DNA from: CAZSNT01 sp964607765
GTDB taxonomy: Bacteria > Verrucomicrobiota > Lentisphaeria > Oligosphaerales > JABHEG01
Reading direction: 5' to 3'
Assembly: GCA_964607765.1 (NCBI GenBank)
Contig: CAZSNT010000125.1
Span: 1 to 31,267, forward strand
DNA: 31,267 bases
Shown here piece by piece: positions 7,768 to 16,430 of the stretch. The position numbers and the translations under genes are program-made. Under the pieces are notes generated by a model, which saw only the letters and a list, made by a program, of their open reading frames with translations, searched no databases and was not told the origin of the DNA. Position 1 is the first letter of the stretch, and each line of letters opens with the position of its first letter.

Positions 7768-9504
7768 ATGGCCAGACCAACACGGGAAGCTCCGATCCGA
7801 CTCCTGTCTGCGCTGCTATTGGCCGCCGCGACGGGCGTTGCCGCGGCGACGAAAGCTCCGAAGAACTTCATCGTTATCTTCGCCGACGACTTCGGCTATG
7901 GCGATCTCGGTTGCTATCGCGAGCTCTTCCAGGGCGGTGACGATATCAGCCTGGCGCCGCAATTCACACCGAATCTCGACCGTCTCGGCCGGGACGGCGT
8001 CCGTTTCATGCAGGCTTACACCTGCAGTTGGTGCGCACCGTCGCGGCAGAACCTGCTCTCGGGGCGCTGGTGCAACCGCGCCGACAACATCACTCGGCCG
8101 TGGATCGGCAGGCAACTGCGCGCCGCCGGCTACAGCACCTGCTTTGTCGGCAAGTCCCACGGCGCCAACTCCAGCGCCAAGGTCCTGAATGCGGACTCCG
8201 CAACGGCGGAGTACAACGACGGCTTCTTCTTCTGCAACGGCATGCGCAAGTTCTACCTGCGGAAGGGCGAGAAGTTCCCCCGCCGCGTCGACTTCGCGGC
8301 GCAGCCCTACGTGGCCGAGGGCGGCGAGTACATCACCGACGTGTTCAGCGACTTCGGCGCTGACTTCATCACGCGCGCGGCCAAAGCCGACAAGCCCTTC
8401 TTCCTCTACATGTCCTACACCGCGCCTCACTCGCCGCTCGACGGGAAGCTGGAGGACCTCCAAAAGATGTTCCCGGGAGAATACGACGGCATCGAGGAAG
8501 CCGACTGGGCGGAGCTATTGAACGCATCGAGCGCGCGTCATTTCGAGCCCGAGCCCCCCAAGCGTCTGACCGGCGTGCGCAAGCCCGTGCCCGGTTGGTC
8601 GCACAAGACCTCCCCGGCGTATGAGCGGATGAAGAAGATGGGGCGGGAGAGATTCATCAAGACCAACTTCGCCGCGCTCGTGTACGGGATGGACCGCGGC
8701 GTCGGCACGCTCATGCAGGCGCTTGAAGATGCGGGCGTAGCCGACGACACGCTGGTCGTCTTCACCGGCGACAACGGCAGCATCATGGGCTCCAACTACC
8801 CGCTCACCGGCTACAAGGCCAGCCACTTTGAGGGGGGGGTGCGCGTGCCGATGATCGTCTGGTCCAAATCGCTCGCCGGTTCGGCGGCCAAAGGACGCAT
8901 CATTGAGGAGCTTTGCCCGACCACCGATATCGCCGCCACCCTTGTCGGCATCGCCAAAAACACGGCCAAGCCCGACTTCCCCTTCGACGGCGTCAGCCTC
9001 TGGCCCTACCTGGCGAACCACACGCCCGTCCCCGACGATCAGGTCTTCTACTTCGCCTCCGACACCAGCCAATTCTACAAGGCGAACGGACTCTACCGCG
9101 ATTCACTGATGGGGCTGGTGTCGCAGGAGCAGCGTACCCGCATGTCCGAGAGTTTTGGATCCACCGGCATGCACGACCGGATCTTCAACGCCGTCTACGT
9201 CAAGGGCAAGGAGAAGATCATCTACTGGTCGACGCTGGACGGCAAGGCCCGCGGCGCCGTGTACAAGAAGCTGCCCACGGGGGCCAGGACCTTCGAGAAT
9301 CCCACCGTTCCTTTCAAGGAGAGGCCGGTCGTGGGCGGGCTGTTTCCCGAGAGTGAGGCTGGCAAGGCGTTGCTGAGAGAGTTCGTTGACTACACCGCCG
9401 CCCCGGGCCCGGGCGAACTGATGCACGCGGCGGTCTTCAAAGGTACGGATAACGCAAGCGAAAAGCGGGCACGGGAGTATGTGCCAGGTCCCGTGGGACG
9501 TTAA
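7768..9504 (+). CDS. exported sulfatase (CAPSR)
   Basis: This is a 578-residue S1-type sulfatase. The ATG at 7768 is chosen because a signal peptide follows (RLLSALLLAAATGVAAA, after an n-region MARPTREAPI); the frame is open upstream only through repeat DNA. FADDFGYGDLGCY carries the metal-binding aspartates. The formylglycine motif is canonical, C89-A-P-S-R93 followed by QNLLSGR. FTGDNGS near residue 335 is the second metal site, with Asn where other family members have His. The product probably desulfates a glycan outside the cytoplasm. FAD oxidoreductase 2 starts 3 bases after its stop, so the two should be made together. Confidence 0.92.
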   Translation: MARPTREAPIRLLSALLLAAATGVAAATKAPKNFIVIFADDFGYGDLGCYRELFQGGDDISLAPQFTPNLDRLGRDGVRFMQAYTCSWCAPSRQNLLSGRWCNRADNITRPWIGRQLRAAGYSTCFVGKSHGANSSAKVLNADSATAEYNDGFFFCNGMRKFYLRKGEKFPRRVDFAAQPYVAEGGEYITDVFSDFGADFITRAAKADKPFFLYMSYTAPHSPLDGKLEDLQKMFPGEYDGIEEADWAELLNASSARHFEPEPPKRLTGVRKPVPGWSHKTSPAYERMKKMGRERFIKTNFAALVYGMDRGVGTLMQALEDAGVADDTLVVFTGDNGSIMGSNYPLTGYKASHFEGGVRVPMIVWSKSLAGSAAKGRIIEELCPTTDIAATLVGIAKNTAKPDFPFDGVSLWPYLANHTPVPDDQVFYFASDTSQFYKANGLYRDSLMGLVSQEQRTRMSESFGSTGMHDRIFNAVYVKGKEKIIYWSTLDGKARGAVYKKLPTGARTFENPTVPFKERPVVGGLFPESEAGKALLREFVDYTAAPGPGELMHAAVFKGTDNASEKRAREYVPGPVGR

Positions 9505-9507
9505 ATC

Positions 9508-11958
9508 ATGGATAGGCGCGATTTTATGAAGACCGGTACCATGGCGTTTTCTCTGAGCGCAACGGGCGCCTGGGCGTTCGATTTCACGCCCGACGAGGAC
9601 TTCGGTAATGTCTACAACCACTGCCTCCCTTTTCGTAAAGAACCGAGGGACATCAAGGAGGGGGCCGCTGGCTTTCTCTGGGCTGATGCGGCTGACTTTC
9701 AGACGTACGGCGGCTGGGCGCTGGATACCCAGCACGTGGGCTTCATGGGATCGAGCTATCTGCTGGCCCATGGTACGAGTCAAACCGTCAAGGATGCGAC
9801 CCTGACGCTCGAGAACGTCAAGGCCGGCAAGTACCGCTTGTGGGTACGCTGTCGGAACTGGCTGCAGGAATACGCACCGGGACAGTTCGGTGTGCTGGTG
9901 AATGGCAACGATTCTGGAAAGACGTTCGGTGCGCAGAAGGAGGAGGGCTGGACCTGGCAGGATGGCGGGGTGCATGCATTGGGCGGCGCTGCCACGCTGG
10001 CGCTGCAGGACAAGACCGGTCAGTTCGCTCGCTGTTCGTCTGTCATTCTGACGCGCGATCTCAACTACGAGCCGCCAGTCGACGTGGAGGCCTTCAAGAA
10101 GGAGCGCGCCCGGTTGAGTGGTGTCTCTGATGCGGTCAAGCCTGCCGGTGTGTTTGACGTTGTGGTGGTGGGAGCCGGAGTCTCCGGTTGTTGTGCCGCA
10201 CTGGCCGCGGCTCGTGCGGGGGCAAAGGTCGTTCTGGTGTCCGATCGGCCGGTGTTGGGCGGAAACGCCAGCGCGGAAATCGGTGTGCCGGTTCAGGGAG
10301 CAGCCAATCATCAGGGACTGGCTCGGGAAACGGGCATCATTGAAGAGGCCGGGCGCCTGGGCAAGGCCATGGATTGGGGACGGGTGATGTCCCGACCGTT
10401 TGCAGCACTGGTTGAGCAGGAACAGAATCTGACGCGCCTGGACAATGTCTGGCTGGAAGACGTGGGCATGGCGGGGGACCTGATCCGCAGCGCGACGCTT
10501 CGCCACACGCTCACCGGCGAGCGGCTGAGCGTGACGGGCCGGATGTTTATCGATTGCAGCGGCGACGCCTGGCTCGGATACCATGCCGGCGCAGATTTCC
10601 GGCTTGGTCGTGAGGCGCGCAGCGAACACGATGAAAGCCATGCGCCTGAGAAAGCGGACGCCCTCACGATGAGCGGGGCTTTGCGCGGCCCCGGATCAGA
10701 CTACCGGGAGTGCATCTTCTATCGGACGGTGAAGGAGAAGAGCGCCCAGGCCTACACCCCCCCGCCGTGGATCTACAAACTCCCCGGAGGCGACTGGTTC
10801 ACCAATGGCAAGGGGCACTACCGGAGGAAGACGCAACACAACTTGGACGAAGCGATTCGTGGCACCTGGTGGTTGGAGCATCCGGGGGATGTGGATGATC
10901 TGAACGATCCGGAATATGCCAGGGATCAACTGATCCGCGTCTGCCACACCCTTTGGGATTTCTGGAAGAACCGTTGGGAAGAGAAGGCCAAGATCGCGCC
11001 CTACCGTCTGGACTACATCCCCTTTACCGTCGGCAAGCGTGAAACCCGCCGGTTGCTCGGGGACACCATTCTCACCCAGAACGACTGCGTAGCCGGTCGC
11101 CATTTTCCGGACGGCATCGGCCACTACGGCTGGCCTCTCGATCTGCATGCGCCCATGGGCATCATGGACAAAAACGGGAGGTACTACTCAGATACCCGAA
11201 TTCCCAAGGGCCACATTCCGTATCGATGCCTCTACTCCCGCAACGTCGGGAACCTGCTGATGGCGGGCCGTAATGCGAGTGTCACGCATGTTGCGCTTGG
11301 GACGGTTCGCGTGGAGGGCCAATGCGCGCTTATGGGACAGGCGGCGGGAACAGCCGCGGCCCTCGCCTTGCACCACCAGACCACGCCACGCGGGATCTAT
11401 GGGAAGCACATGGATGAACTTCAGCAGGTGCTGCTGAAGAATGACCAGACGATACCAAAGGTCCCCAATAGGGATGCCGAAGATCTCGCACGAACGGCTG
11501 CGGTCATCGCCTCAAGCCAACATGGGAAAACCTGGGCGGCTGCCAATGTGGTCAATGGACTCGCTCATCCGACGAACAAGAAGAAGCCCAACATGTGGCA
11601 ATCTTCGCCCGGGGAGCCGTTGCCGCAATGGATTGAGCTGAAGTTGAGAGAGCCGTCTACGGTCGGCGCTTTGCAGTGCACCTTCGATACGGATCTGGAT
11701 CGCTCACTTGGGTCCCAGAGAGAGGCACGGCCTTCCGTCTGTGTCCGGGATTACACGCTGGAGTGCCATGTGAATGGGCAGTGGAAGCGTATGGTCCGGG
11801 TGCGTGACAACGTCCAACGCTTCCGTCGGCACCAGTTCGCGCAGGTCAAGACCGACAGGATTCGCCTGACTGTAGAAGCCACTCACGGCGCAAAGACTGC
11901 GCGTCTTCAGGAAATGCGTGTTTACGAGAGTGTACCCCCTCTGGTGGAGAGAGGATGA
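9508..11958 (+). CDS. Tat-exported FAD-dependent oxidoreductase 2
   Basis: This 816-residue protein is a paralogue of the genes at 1179 and 13483. The N-terminus MDRRDFMKTGTMAFSLSATG is a twin-arginine signal, fitting export of a folded, cofactor-loaded flavoprotein. Residues about 45-195 are the beta-sandwich domain (YGGWALDTQHVGFMGSSYLL). GAGVSG at 222-227 is the FAD dinucleotide motif, followed by LGGNASAEIG, FIDCSGDAWLGYHAGADF and LGTVRVEG...GQAAGTAAA. A discoidin-like domain begins near 680 (NVVNGLAHP...LPQWIELKL...THGAKTARLQEMRVY). Unlike its two paralogues it lacks the extra beta domain between core and discoidin domain, which explains its shorter length. Its stop overlaps the following ATG. 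Confidence 0.88.
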   Translation: MDRRDFMKTGTMAFSLSATGAWAFDFTPDEDFGNVYNHCLPFRKEPRDIKEGAAGFLWADAADFQTYGGWALDTQHVGFMGSSYLLAHGTSQTVKDATLTLENVKAGKYRLWVRCRNWLQEYAPGQFGVLVNGNDSGKTFGAQKEEGWTWQDGGVHALGGAATLALQDKTGQFARCSSVILTRDLNYEPPVDVEAFKKERARLSGVSDAVKPAGVFDVVVVGAGVSGCCAALAAARAGAKVVLVSDRPVLGGNASAEIGVPVQGAANHQGLARETGIIEEAGRLGKAMDWGRVMSRPFAALVEQEQNLTRLDNVWLEDVGMAGDLIRSATLRHTLTGERLSVTGRMFIDCSGDAWLGYHAGADFRLGREARSEHDESHAPEKADALTMSGALRGPGSDYRECIFYRTVKEKSAQAYTPPPWIYKLPGGDWFTNGKGHYRRKTQHNLDEAIRGTWWLEHPGDVDDLNDPEYARDQLIRVCHTLWDFWKNRWEEKAKIAPYRLDYIPFTVGKRETRRLLGDTILTQNDCVAGRHFPDGIGHYGWPLDLHAPMGIMDKNGRYYSDTRIPKGHIPYRCLYSRNVGNLLMAGRNASVTHVALGTVRVEGQCALMGQAAGTAAALALHHQTTPRGIYGKHMDELQQVLLKNDQTIPKVPNRDAEDLARTAAVIASSQHGKTWAAANVVNGLAHPTNKKKPNMWQSSPGEPLPQWIELKLREPSTVGALQCTFDTDLDRSLGSQREARPSVCVRDYTLECHVNGQWKRMVRVRDNVQRFRRHQFAQVKTDRIRLTVEATHGAKTARLQEMRVYESVPPLVERG

Positions 11959-13481
11959 CAATGACTCGATTCATAGCGCTCATATGCTGGCTGTTCATGT
12001 GTGCAGGCGGATTCGCAGAGGATATGACGATGATTCAACCCGAAGACACAGGCGCGGCCCTGGTCAACCCAGGCATGGGCTGGACCATGCATTTCTACTC
12101 CAACGTGGCCCGCAACTACGGTTCGAAGCTCGGACCATCGGACACGCTCGAGGACTTCCCGGGCCTTTCAACGGTGTACCTGCGGCTTCCCTGGGCCTAC
12201 CTGGAGCCCGAAGAAGGGAAGTACAACTGGGCCATCCTCGATACGCCGGCCCAGCGTTGGATCGCCAAGGGGAAGAAGGTCGCCTTCCGGTTCACCTGCT
12301 CCGAGAACTGGATGTCGTTCGCCACCCCGGAATGGGTGAAGGATGCCGGAGCCAAGGGGACCTACTACCTGTGGGGCAAGGGACGCGTGGAGAAGAGCGA
12401 TCATTGGGATCCGTTCTTCGACGACCCCGTTTTTGTCGAGAAACTCGAAGCGTTCCTCGCAGCAGCCGGCAGGCGATACGATGGCAATCCCAACGTCGAG
12501 TTCATCGACGTCGGGACCTACGGAATGTGGGGCGAAGGGCACACCCACGGCAGCAGCAAGCAGGACAACATTGAGATCCAAAAGCTGCACATCGACCTGC
12601 ATCTGAAGTACTTCAAGGAAACGCTGCTGTGCATCTCCGACGACTTTGCCGGTCACAACAAGCCGGGGAAGCGCTTCCCGATTACGGACTATGCCTTCTC
12701 CAAAGGCGTGACCCTCCGCGACGACAGCATTATCACCCATCCCAGAAAGAACGGCCCGGCGTGGTATCACGCCGAGATGGCCCAGCTGTTCTGGCCCAAG
12801 TTTCCCGTCATTCTCGAGCACCAGCACGCTGGGCCCTGCAAGCAGCGGGGTACCTGGAGTCCCGAGAAAATCATCGCATCCGTTGAAGCATACCACGCCA
12901 GCTTCATGTCGATCCACGGATTCCCCCGGCCGTATCTCGAAGAAGACCGTGCAATGATCGATGCGATCAACAAGCGCATGGGGTATCGCCTGATGCCTGT
13001 CTCCGTGACTTGGCCCAAAACTGTGACCATCGCAACACCTCAGGACGCGTTCACCGCCTACAAGGACGTCACCCCGCACGGCGATGCCACGACGCGTTTC
13101 AAGGTGGCCTGGTCATGGGTAAACAAAGGCGTCGCGCCCTGCTATCCCGGCGGATTCCCGGCCCTGACCATCAAAGACGAGAAGGGCGGCATCGTTTCTG
13201 TGCTGGTGGATGACACGCTCAACCTGCGTGATCTTCAGGTGGGCCCGCCCGGCGAGCCCCCGGTCAGAGATCACGAGAGCGAATTCATCGTCGGCCTCTA
13301 CGCACCCACGACCCGGCCCGGCGCCTACGATCTCTACGTCTCCGTCGGCAAACGCGACGGTACGCCCACCATTGCGATGCCGCTGAAAGACGACGACGGT
13401 CAACGCCGCTACAGAATCGGGAGCATCGTGCTGCAGGAAGCAACCCACAGCGCGGCTGTCGAAGCGGGAGTGGAGGAGTAG
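11955..13481 (+). CDS. exported TIM-barrel putative glycoside hydrolase, DUF4832 type
   Basis: This is a 508-residue protein with a signal peptide (MTMTRFIALICWLFMCAGGFA). The NPGMGW motif (38-43) and the strand YLRLPWAYLEPEEGKYNW are typical of DUF4874/DUF4832 proteins and resemble the start of GH42-like barrels. Two acidic residues sit where clan GH-A enzymes hold their catalytic pair: E194 in the segment GMWGEGH and E288 in VILEHQH. I infer a retaining glycosidase, but activity is unproven. Residues about 365-495 form the C-terminal beta-sandwich. The gene lies between two FAD oxidoreductases, overlapping the first by 4 bp and 1 bp short of the second, so its role is probably tied to theirs. 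The ATG at 11961 is an alternative start. Confidence 0.72.
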   Translation: MTMTRFIALICWLFMCAGGFAEDMTMIQPEDTGAALVNPGMGWTMHFYSNVARNYGSKLGPSDTLEDFPGLSTVYLRLPWAYLEPEEGKYNWAILDTPAQRWIAKGKKVAFRFTCSENWMSFATPEWVKDAGAKGTYYLWGKGRVEKSDHWDPFFDDPVFVEKLEAFLAAAGRRYDGNPNVEFIDVGTYGMWGEGHTHGSSKQDNIEIQKLHIDLHLKYFKETLLCISDDFAGHNKPGKRFPITDYAFSKGVTLRDDSIITHPRKNGPAWYHAEMAQLFWPKFPVILEHQHAGPCKQRGTWSPEKIIASVEAYHASFMSIHGFPRPYLEEDRAMIDAINKRMGYRLMPVSVTWPKTVTIATPQDAFTAYKDVTPHGDATTRFKVAWSWVNKGVAPCYPGGFPALTIKDEKGGIVSVLVDDTLNLRDLQVGPPGEPPVRDHESEFIVGLYAPTTRPGAYDLYVSVGKRDGTPTIAMPLKDDDGQRRYRIGSIVLQEATHSAAVEAGVEE

Positions 13482-13482
13482 G

Positions 13483-16386
13483 ATGAGCGGCCAGTTGACG
13501 AGACGCGACTTTGCCAGGACGGGAGCCCTGGTGTTCGGCTTTGCCGCGGGGGGGGGATGGTCCTTCGATTTTGCCCCGGACGAGGATTTCGGGAACGAGT
13601 ACCGGCACACGATCCCTTTCCGCAAGACTCCTCGTGAGATCCGGGAAGTGGTGCCGGGCTTTCTGTGGGCGGACGCGGCCGATTTCCAGACCTATGGAGG
13701 ATGGGCGTTGGACACGCAGCATGTGGGCTTCATGGGGTCGTCGTATCTCCTTGCCCATGGTACGGGAAAGCCCGTCAGGGATGCCAAGCTGATCCTGAAG
13801 GACGTGCTTCCGGGCACATACCGCCTGTGGGTCCGCTGCCGCAACTGGATTCCCGTGCATGCCCCGGGCCGGTTCGGCATGCTCGTCAACGGCAAGCCGT
13901 CACGCACGATGTATGGCGCCCAAACGGAATCAGGCTGGACCTGGCAGGACGGGGGCACACATGATCTGGCTGGAAAAACGACGCTGACCCTCCAAGACCA
14001 GACGGGGATGTTCGGGCGCTGCTCCTCCGTCATCCTAACGCGCGATCTTGACTACAATCCCCCTGTGGCGCTCGACGCATTCAGGAAAGAGCGTGCCCGT
14101 TTGAGCGGCGTCTCCGACGCCATCCGCCCGGGTAAGACCTACGACGTCATTGTTGTCGGTGCCGGTCCGGCTGGCGGCCCGGCAGCCATCGCCGCCGCAC
14201 GCTTGGGTGCGAAGACCGCACTGGTCTCGAACCGACCCGTGCTGGGCGGCAACGCCAGCGTGGAAATCGGTGTGCCGGTGCAGGGCGCGGCAAAGAAGCA
14301 CCAGGGCAAGCCCGTTCGCGAGACGGGGATCATCGAAGAGATCGGGCGGGTCGAATCAGCGGACGCCGCCGCCAAAGGCCAGACCAGACGTCATCCGTCC
14401 ATATCCAGGGCGCTTCAGATCCTGACCGACGCCGAACCCCTGCTCGATGTCTACGACAATCAGTGGCTGGAGGGCGCCAACACGAATGACTCACGCATTG
14501 CGGAGGTCATCCTGCGCGACGCGTTGACCGGCGGCCGGCAATCGCTGTCCGGGAAGATGTTCATCGATTGCACCGGCGACGCCTGGCTCGGGTATCACGC
14601 GGGGGCCGACGAACGCGTGGGTCGCGAAGCACGCAGCGAATACAACGAGGAAGATGCGCCCGAGAAAGCGGACGGCATCACCATGAGCGGCTGCCTGCGA
14701 GGCGCAAGCAGGGACAGCACGGCCAATTTCTTCTACCGGACCTCCGTGTCCGAGAAGCCCCAGCCGTTCACTCCTCCCCCGTGGATCTACCCGTTTCCCG
14801 ATGAATGGGAGAACGGCCGCGGCAGCCGCAATGCGCTCCTGGCGATCGCCAAGCGTGGTACGTGGTGGCTGGAGCATCCGGGCGATGTCGACGATCTCCG
14901 GGACCCGGAGTTCGCCCGCGATGAGTTGATCCGGGTGAGTTACTCGTTTTGGCATCACATGAAGAACACGTGGTCGGGGCGGGAACGTCTGGCCAAGTTC
15001 TCGCTCGACTACCTCCCGTTCATGGTCGGCAAACGCGAAGGCCGCCGGCTCATGGGTGACTATGTCATGAACGCCAATGACGCCCTGGAAGCCAGGACGT
15101 TCGAGGACGTGATCGGGCATACCGGCTGGTCATTGGATGTGCATCACCCAGCCGGGATTCTCTCGACCGAAGGCCCCAACGGGCCCAATCGGAAGATCCC
15201 CATCGGCCAGATTCCCTACCGCTGCCTGTACTCACGCAATGTGCCCAACTTGCTGATGGCGGGACGTTGCGCCAGCGTTACCCATGAAGCGCTGGGAACG
15301 GTCCGTATCGAGGCATCTTGCGCAGTCACCGGCCAGGCCGCAGGAACCGCCGCCGTGCTCGCTTTGCACCGCAGGACGACTCCGCGCGGCATCTACCGGA
15401 AACACCTGAAGGAGCTGCAGCAACTCCTGCTCAGGAACGACCAGTTCGTGCCGGGCGTTCCCAACGAGGATCCTGCGGACCTCGCCCGGGGCGCCACCGT
15501 CACCGCGTCCAGTGCACGCGAACCCGCTGCCCGGAACAAAGGGCGCTGGTTCGAACTCGGCCCGGCCCGGGGCGAAGTCTTCCGGTGGACCGCAGGAGAG
15601 CACCTGCAATCTGTGCATCTCTACCTCAAAGCGAAGACTCGGCAGGAAGTCGTCCTGCACCTGCGCGAGGCGACGAATGCCGAGGATCTCTCCGCGAAGG
15701 TGGACGCTGCAAAGCTGTCTGTGGAGCTATCCGCCGGTACAGACGGCTGGATCGAGATCCCCGTCAGCACGACCATCACTGCCCCGTATGCATTCGTCTT
15801 CCTGGAGTCGAATCCCGCCGTCCAATGGCAATCCGGGAAGGAGCGCCCGGGGGGACACCGCTTCTACGGCCGGGATGAAAACTGGACCCCCGTCCCCCAG
15901 GCCAATATGTCGTTGCGCCTCGACCCCGAACCGAATGAGGCGGAGCCCTACAAGGAGATTGCCTTCGCGCCGGCCAATGTCACCAACGGCATCGCCCGTC
16001 CCTGGATTGACGAGACGGCGAACATGTGGGAATCGGACCCGGCCGAGGCACTGCCGCAGTGGATTGAGCTCAGACTCCGTGAACCGGCTGAGATCGGGAT
16101 GATCCAATGCGTATTCGACACCGATCTGACCGTCTCGATGCCGACCCAGCGCGGGAACCCCTTCCCCAAGGAATGTGTTCGCGACTACACAATCGAGTGC
16201 AATGTAGGCGGCGCCTGGAAACGCGTAGCCGAAGTGCGCGGCAATTTCCTGCGTCTCCGCCAACATGCATTTGAGCAAGTGCAGACCGACAGAATCCGCT
16301 TGAAAGTAGAGGCGACACACGGCGCTAAAACGGCACGTATCATCGAAATCCGAGCGTATGCCGATGGCACGCCACTGCCGACCTGA
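13483..16386 (+). CDS. Tat-exported FAD-dependent oxidoreductase 3
   Basis: This is a 967-residue protein, the longest of the three paralogues. MSGQLTRRDFARTGALVFGF is a twin-arginine signal; GGAGGAG precedes the ATG by a few bases. The N-terminal beta-sandwich (YGGWALDTQHVGFMGSSYLL) matches paralogue 2 almost word for word. The FAD motif is GAGPAG at 226-231, followed by LGGNASVEIGVPVQGAAKK, FIDCTGDAWLGYHAGAD and LGTVRIEA...GQAAGTAAV. Residues about 680-830 are the extra beta-sandwich also present in paralogue 1. A discoidin-like domain runs from about 832 (NVTNGIARP...LPQWIELRL...THGAKTARIIEIRAY). The substrate is unknown. Position and domains suggest action on the same glycan as the sulfatases. 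Confidence 0.88.
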   Translation: MSGQLTRRDFARTGALVFGFAAGGGWSFDFAPDEDFGNEYRHTIPFRKTPREIREVVPGFLWADAADFQTYGGWALDTQHVGFMGSSYLLAHGTGKPVRDAKLILKDVLPGTYRLWVRCRNWIPVHAPGRFGMLVNGKPSRTMYGAQTESGWTWQDGGTHDLAGKTTLTLQDQTGMFGRCSSVILTRDLDYNPPVALDAFRKERARLSGVSDAIRPGKTYDVIVVGAGPAGGPAAIAAARLGAKTALVSNRPVLGGNASVEIGVPVQGAAKKHQGKPVRETGIIEEIGRVESADAAAKGQTRRHPSISRALQILTDAEPLLDVYDNQWLEGANTNDSRIAEVILRDALTGGRQSLSGKMFIDCTGDAWLGYHAGADERVGREARSEYNEEDAPEKADGITMSGCLRGASRDSTANFFYRTSVSEKPQPFTPPPWIYPFPDEWENGRGSRNALLAIAKRGTWWLEHPGDVDDLRDPEFARDELIRVSYSFWHHMKNTWSGRERLAKFSLDYLPFMVGKREGRRLMGDYVMNANDALEARTFEDVIGHTGWSLDVHHPAGILSTEGPNGPNRKIPIGQIPYRCLYSRNVPNLLMAGRCASVTHEALGTVRIEASCAVTGQAAGTAAVLALHRRTTPRGIYRKHLKELQQLLLRNDQFVPGVPNEDPADLARGATVTASSAREPAARNKGRWFELGPARGEVFRWTAGEHLQSVHLYLKAKTRQEVVLHLREATNAEDLSAKVDAAKLSVELSAGTDGWIEIPVSTTITAPYAFVFLESNPAVQWQSGKERPGGHRFYGRDENWTPVPQANMSLRLDPEPNEAEPYKEIAFAPANVTNGIARPWIDETANMWESDPAEALPQWIELRLREPAEIGMIQCVFDTDLTVSMPTQRGNPFPKECVRDYTIECNVGGAWKRVAEVRGNFLRLRQHAFEQVQTDRIRLKVEATHGAKTARIIEIRAYADGTPLPT

Positions 16387-16430
16387 CGGTTACCCCGTCT
16401 GATGCTGAACAGCTAGGAAGACACAGAGAC

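Noticed and set aside
16385..16399. Terminator hairpin after oxidoreductase 3
   Set aside because: GACGG/CCGTC is only a 5-bp stem, has no U-tract, and the next gene begins 31 bp later, so a terminator is not supported.
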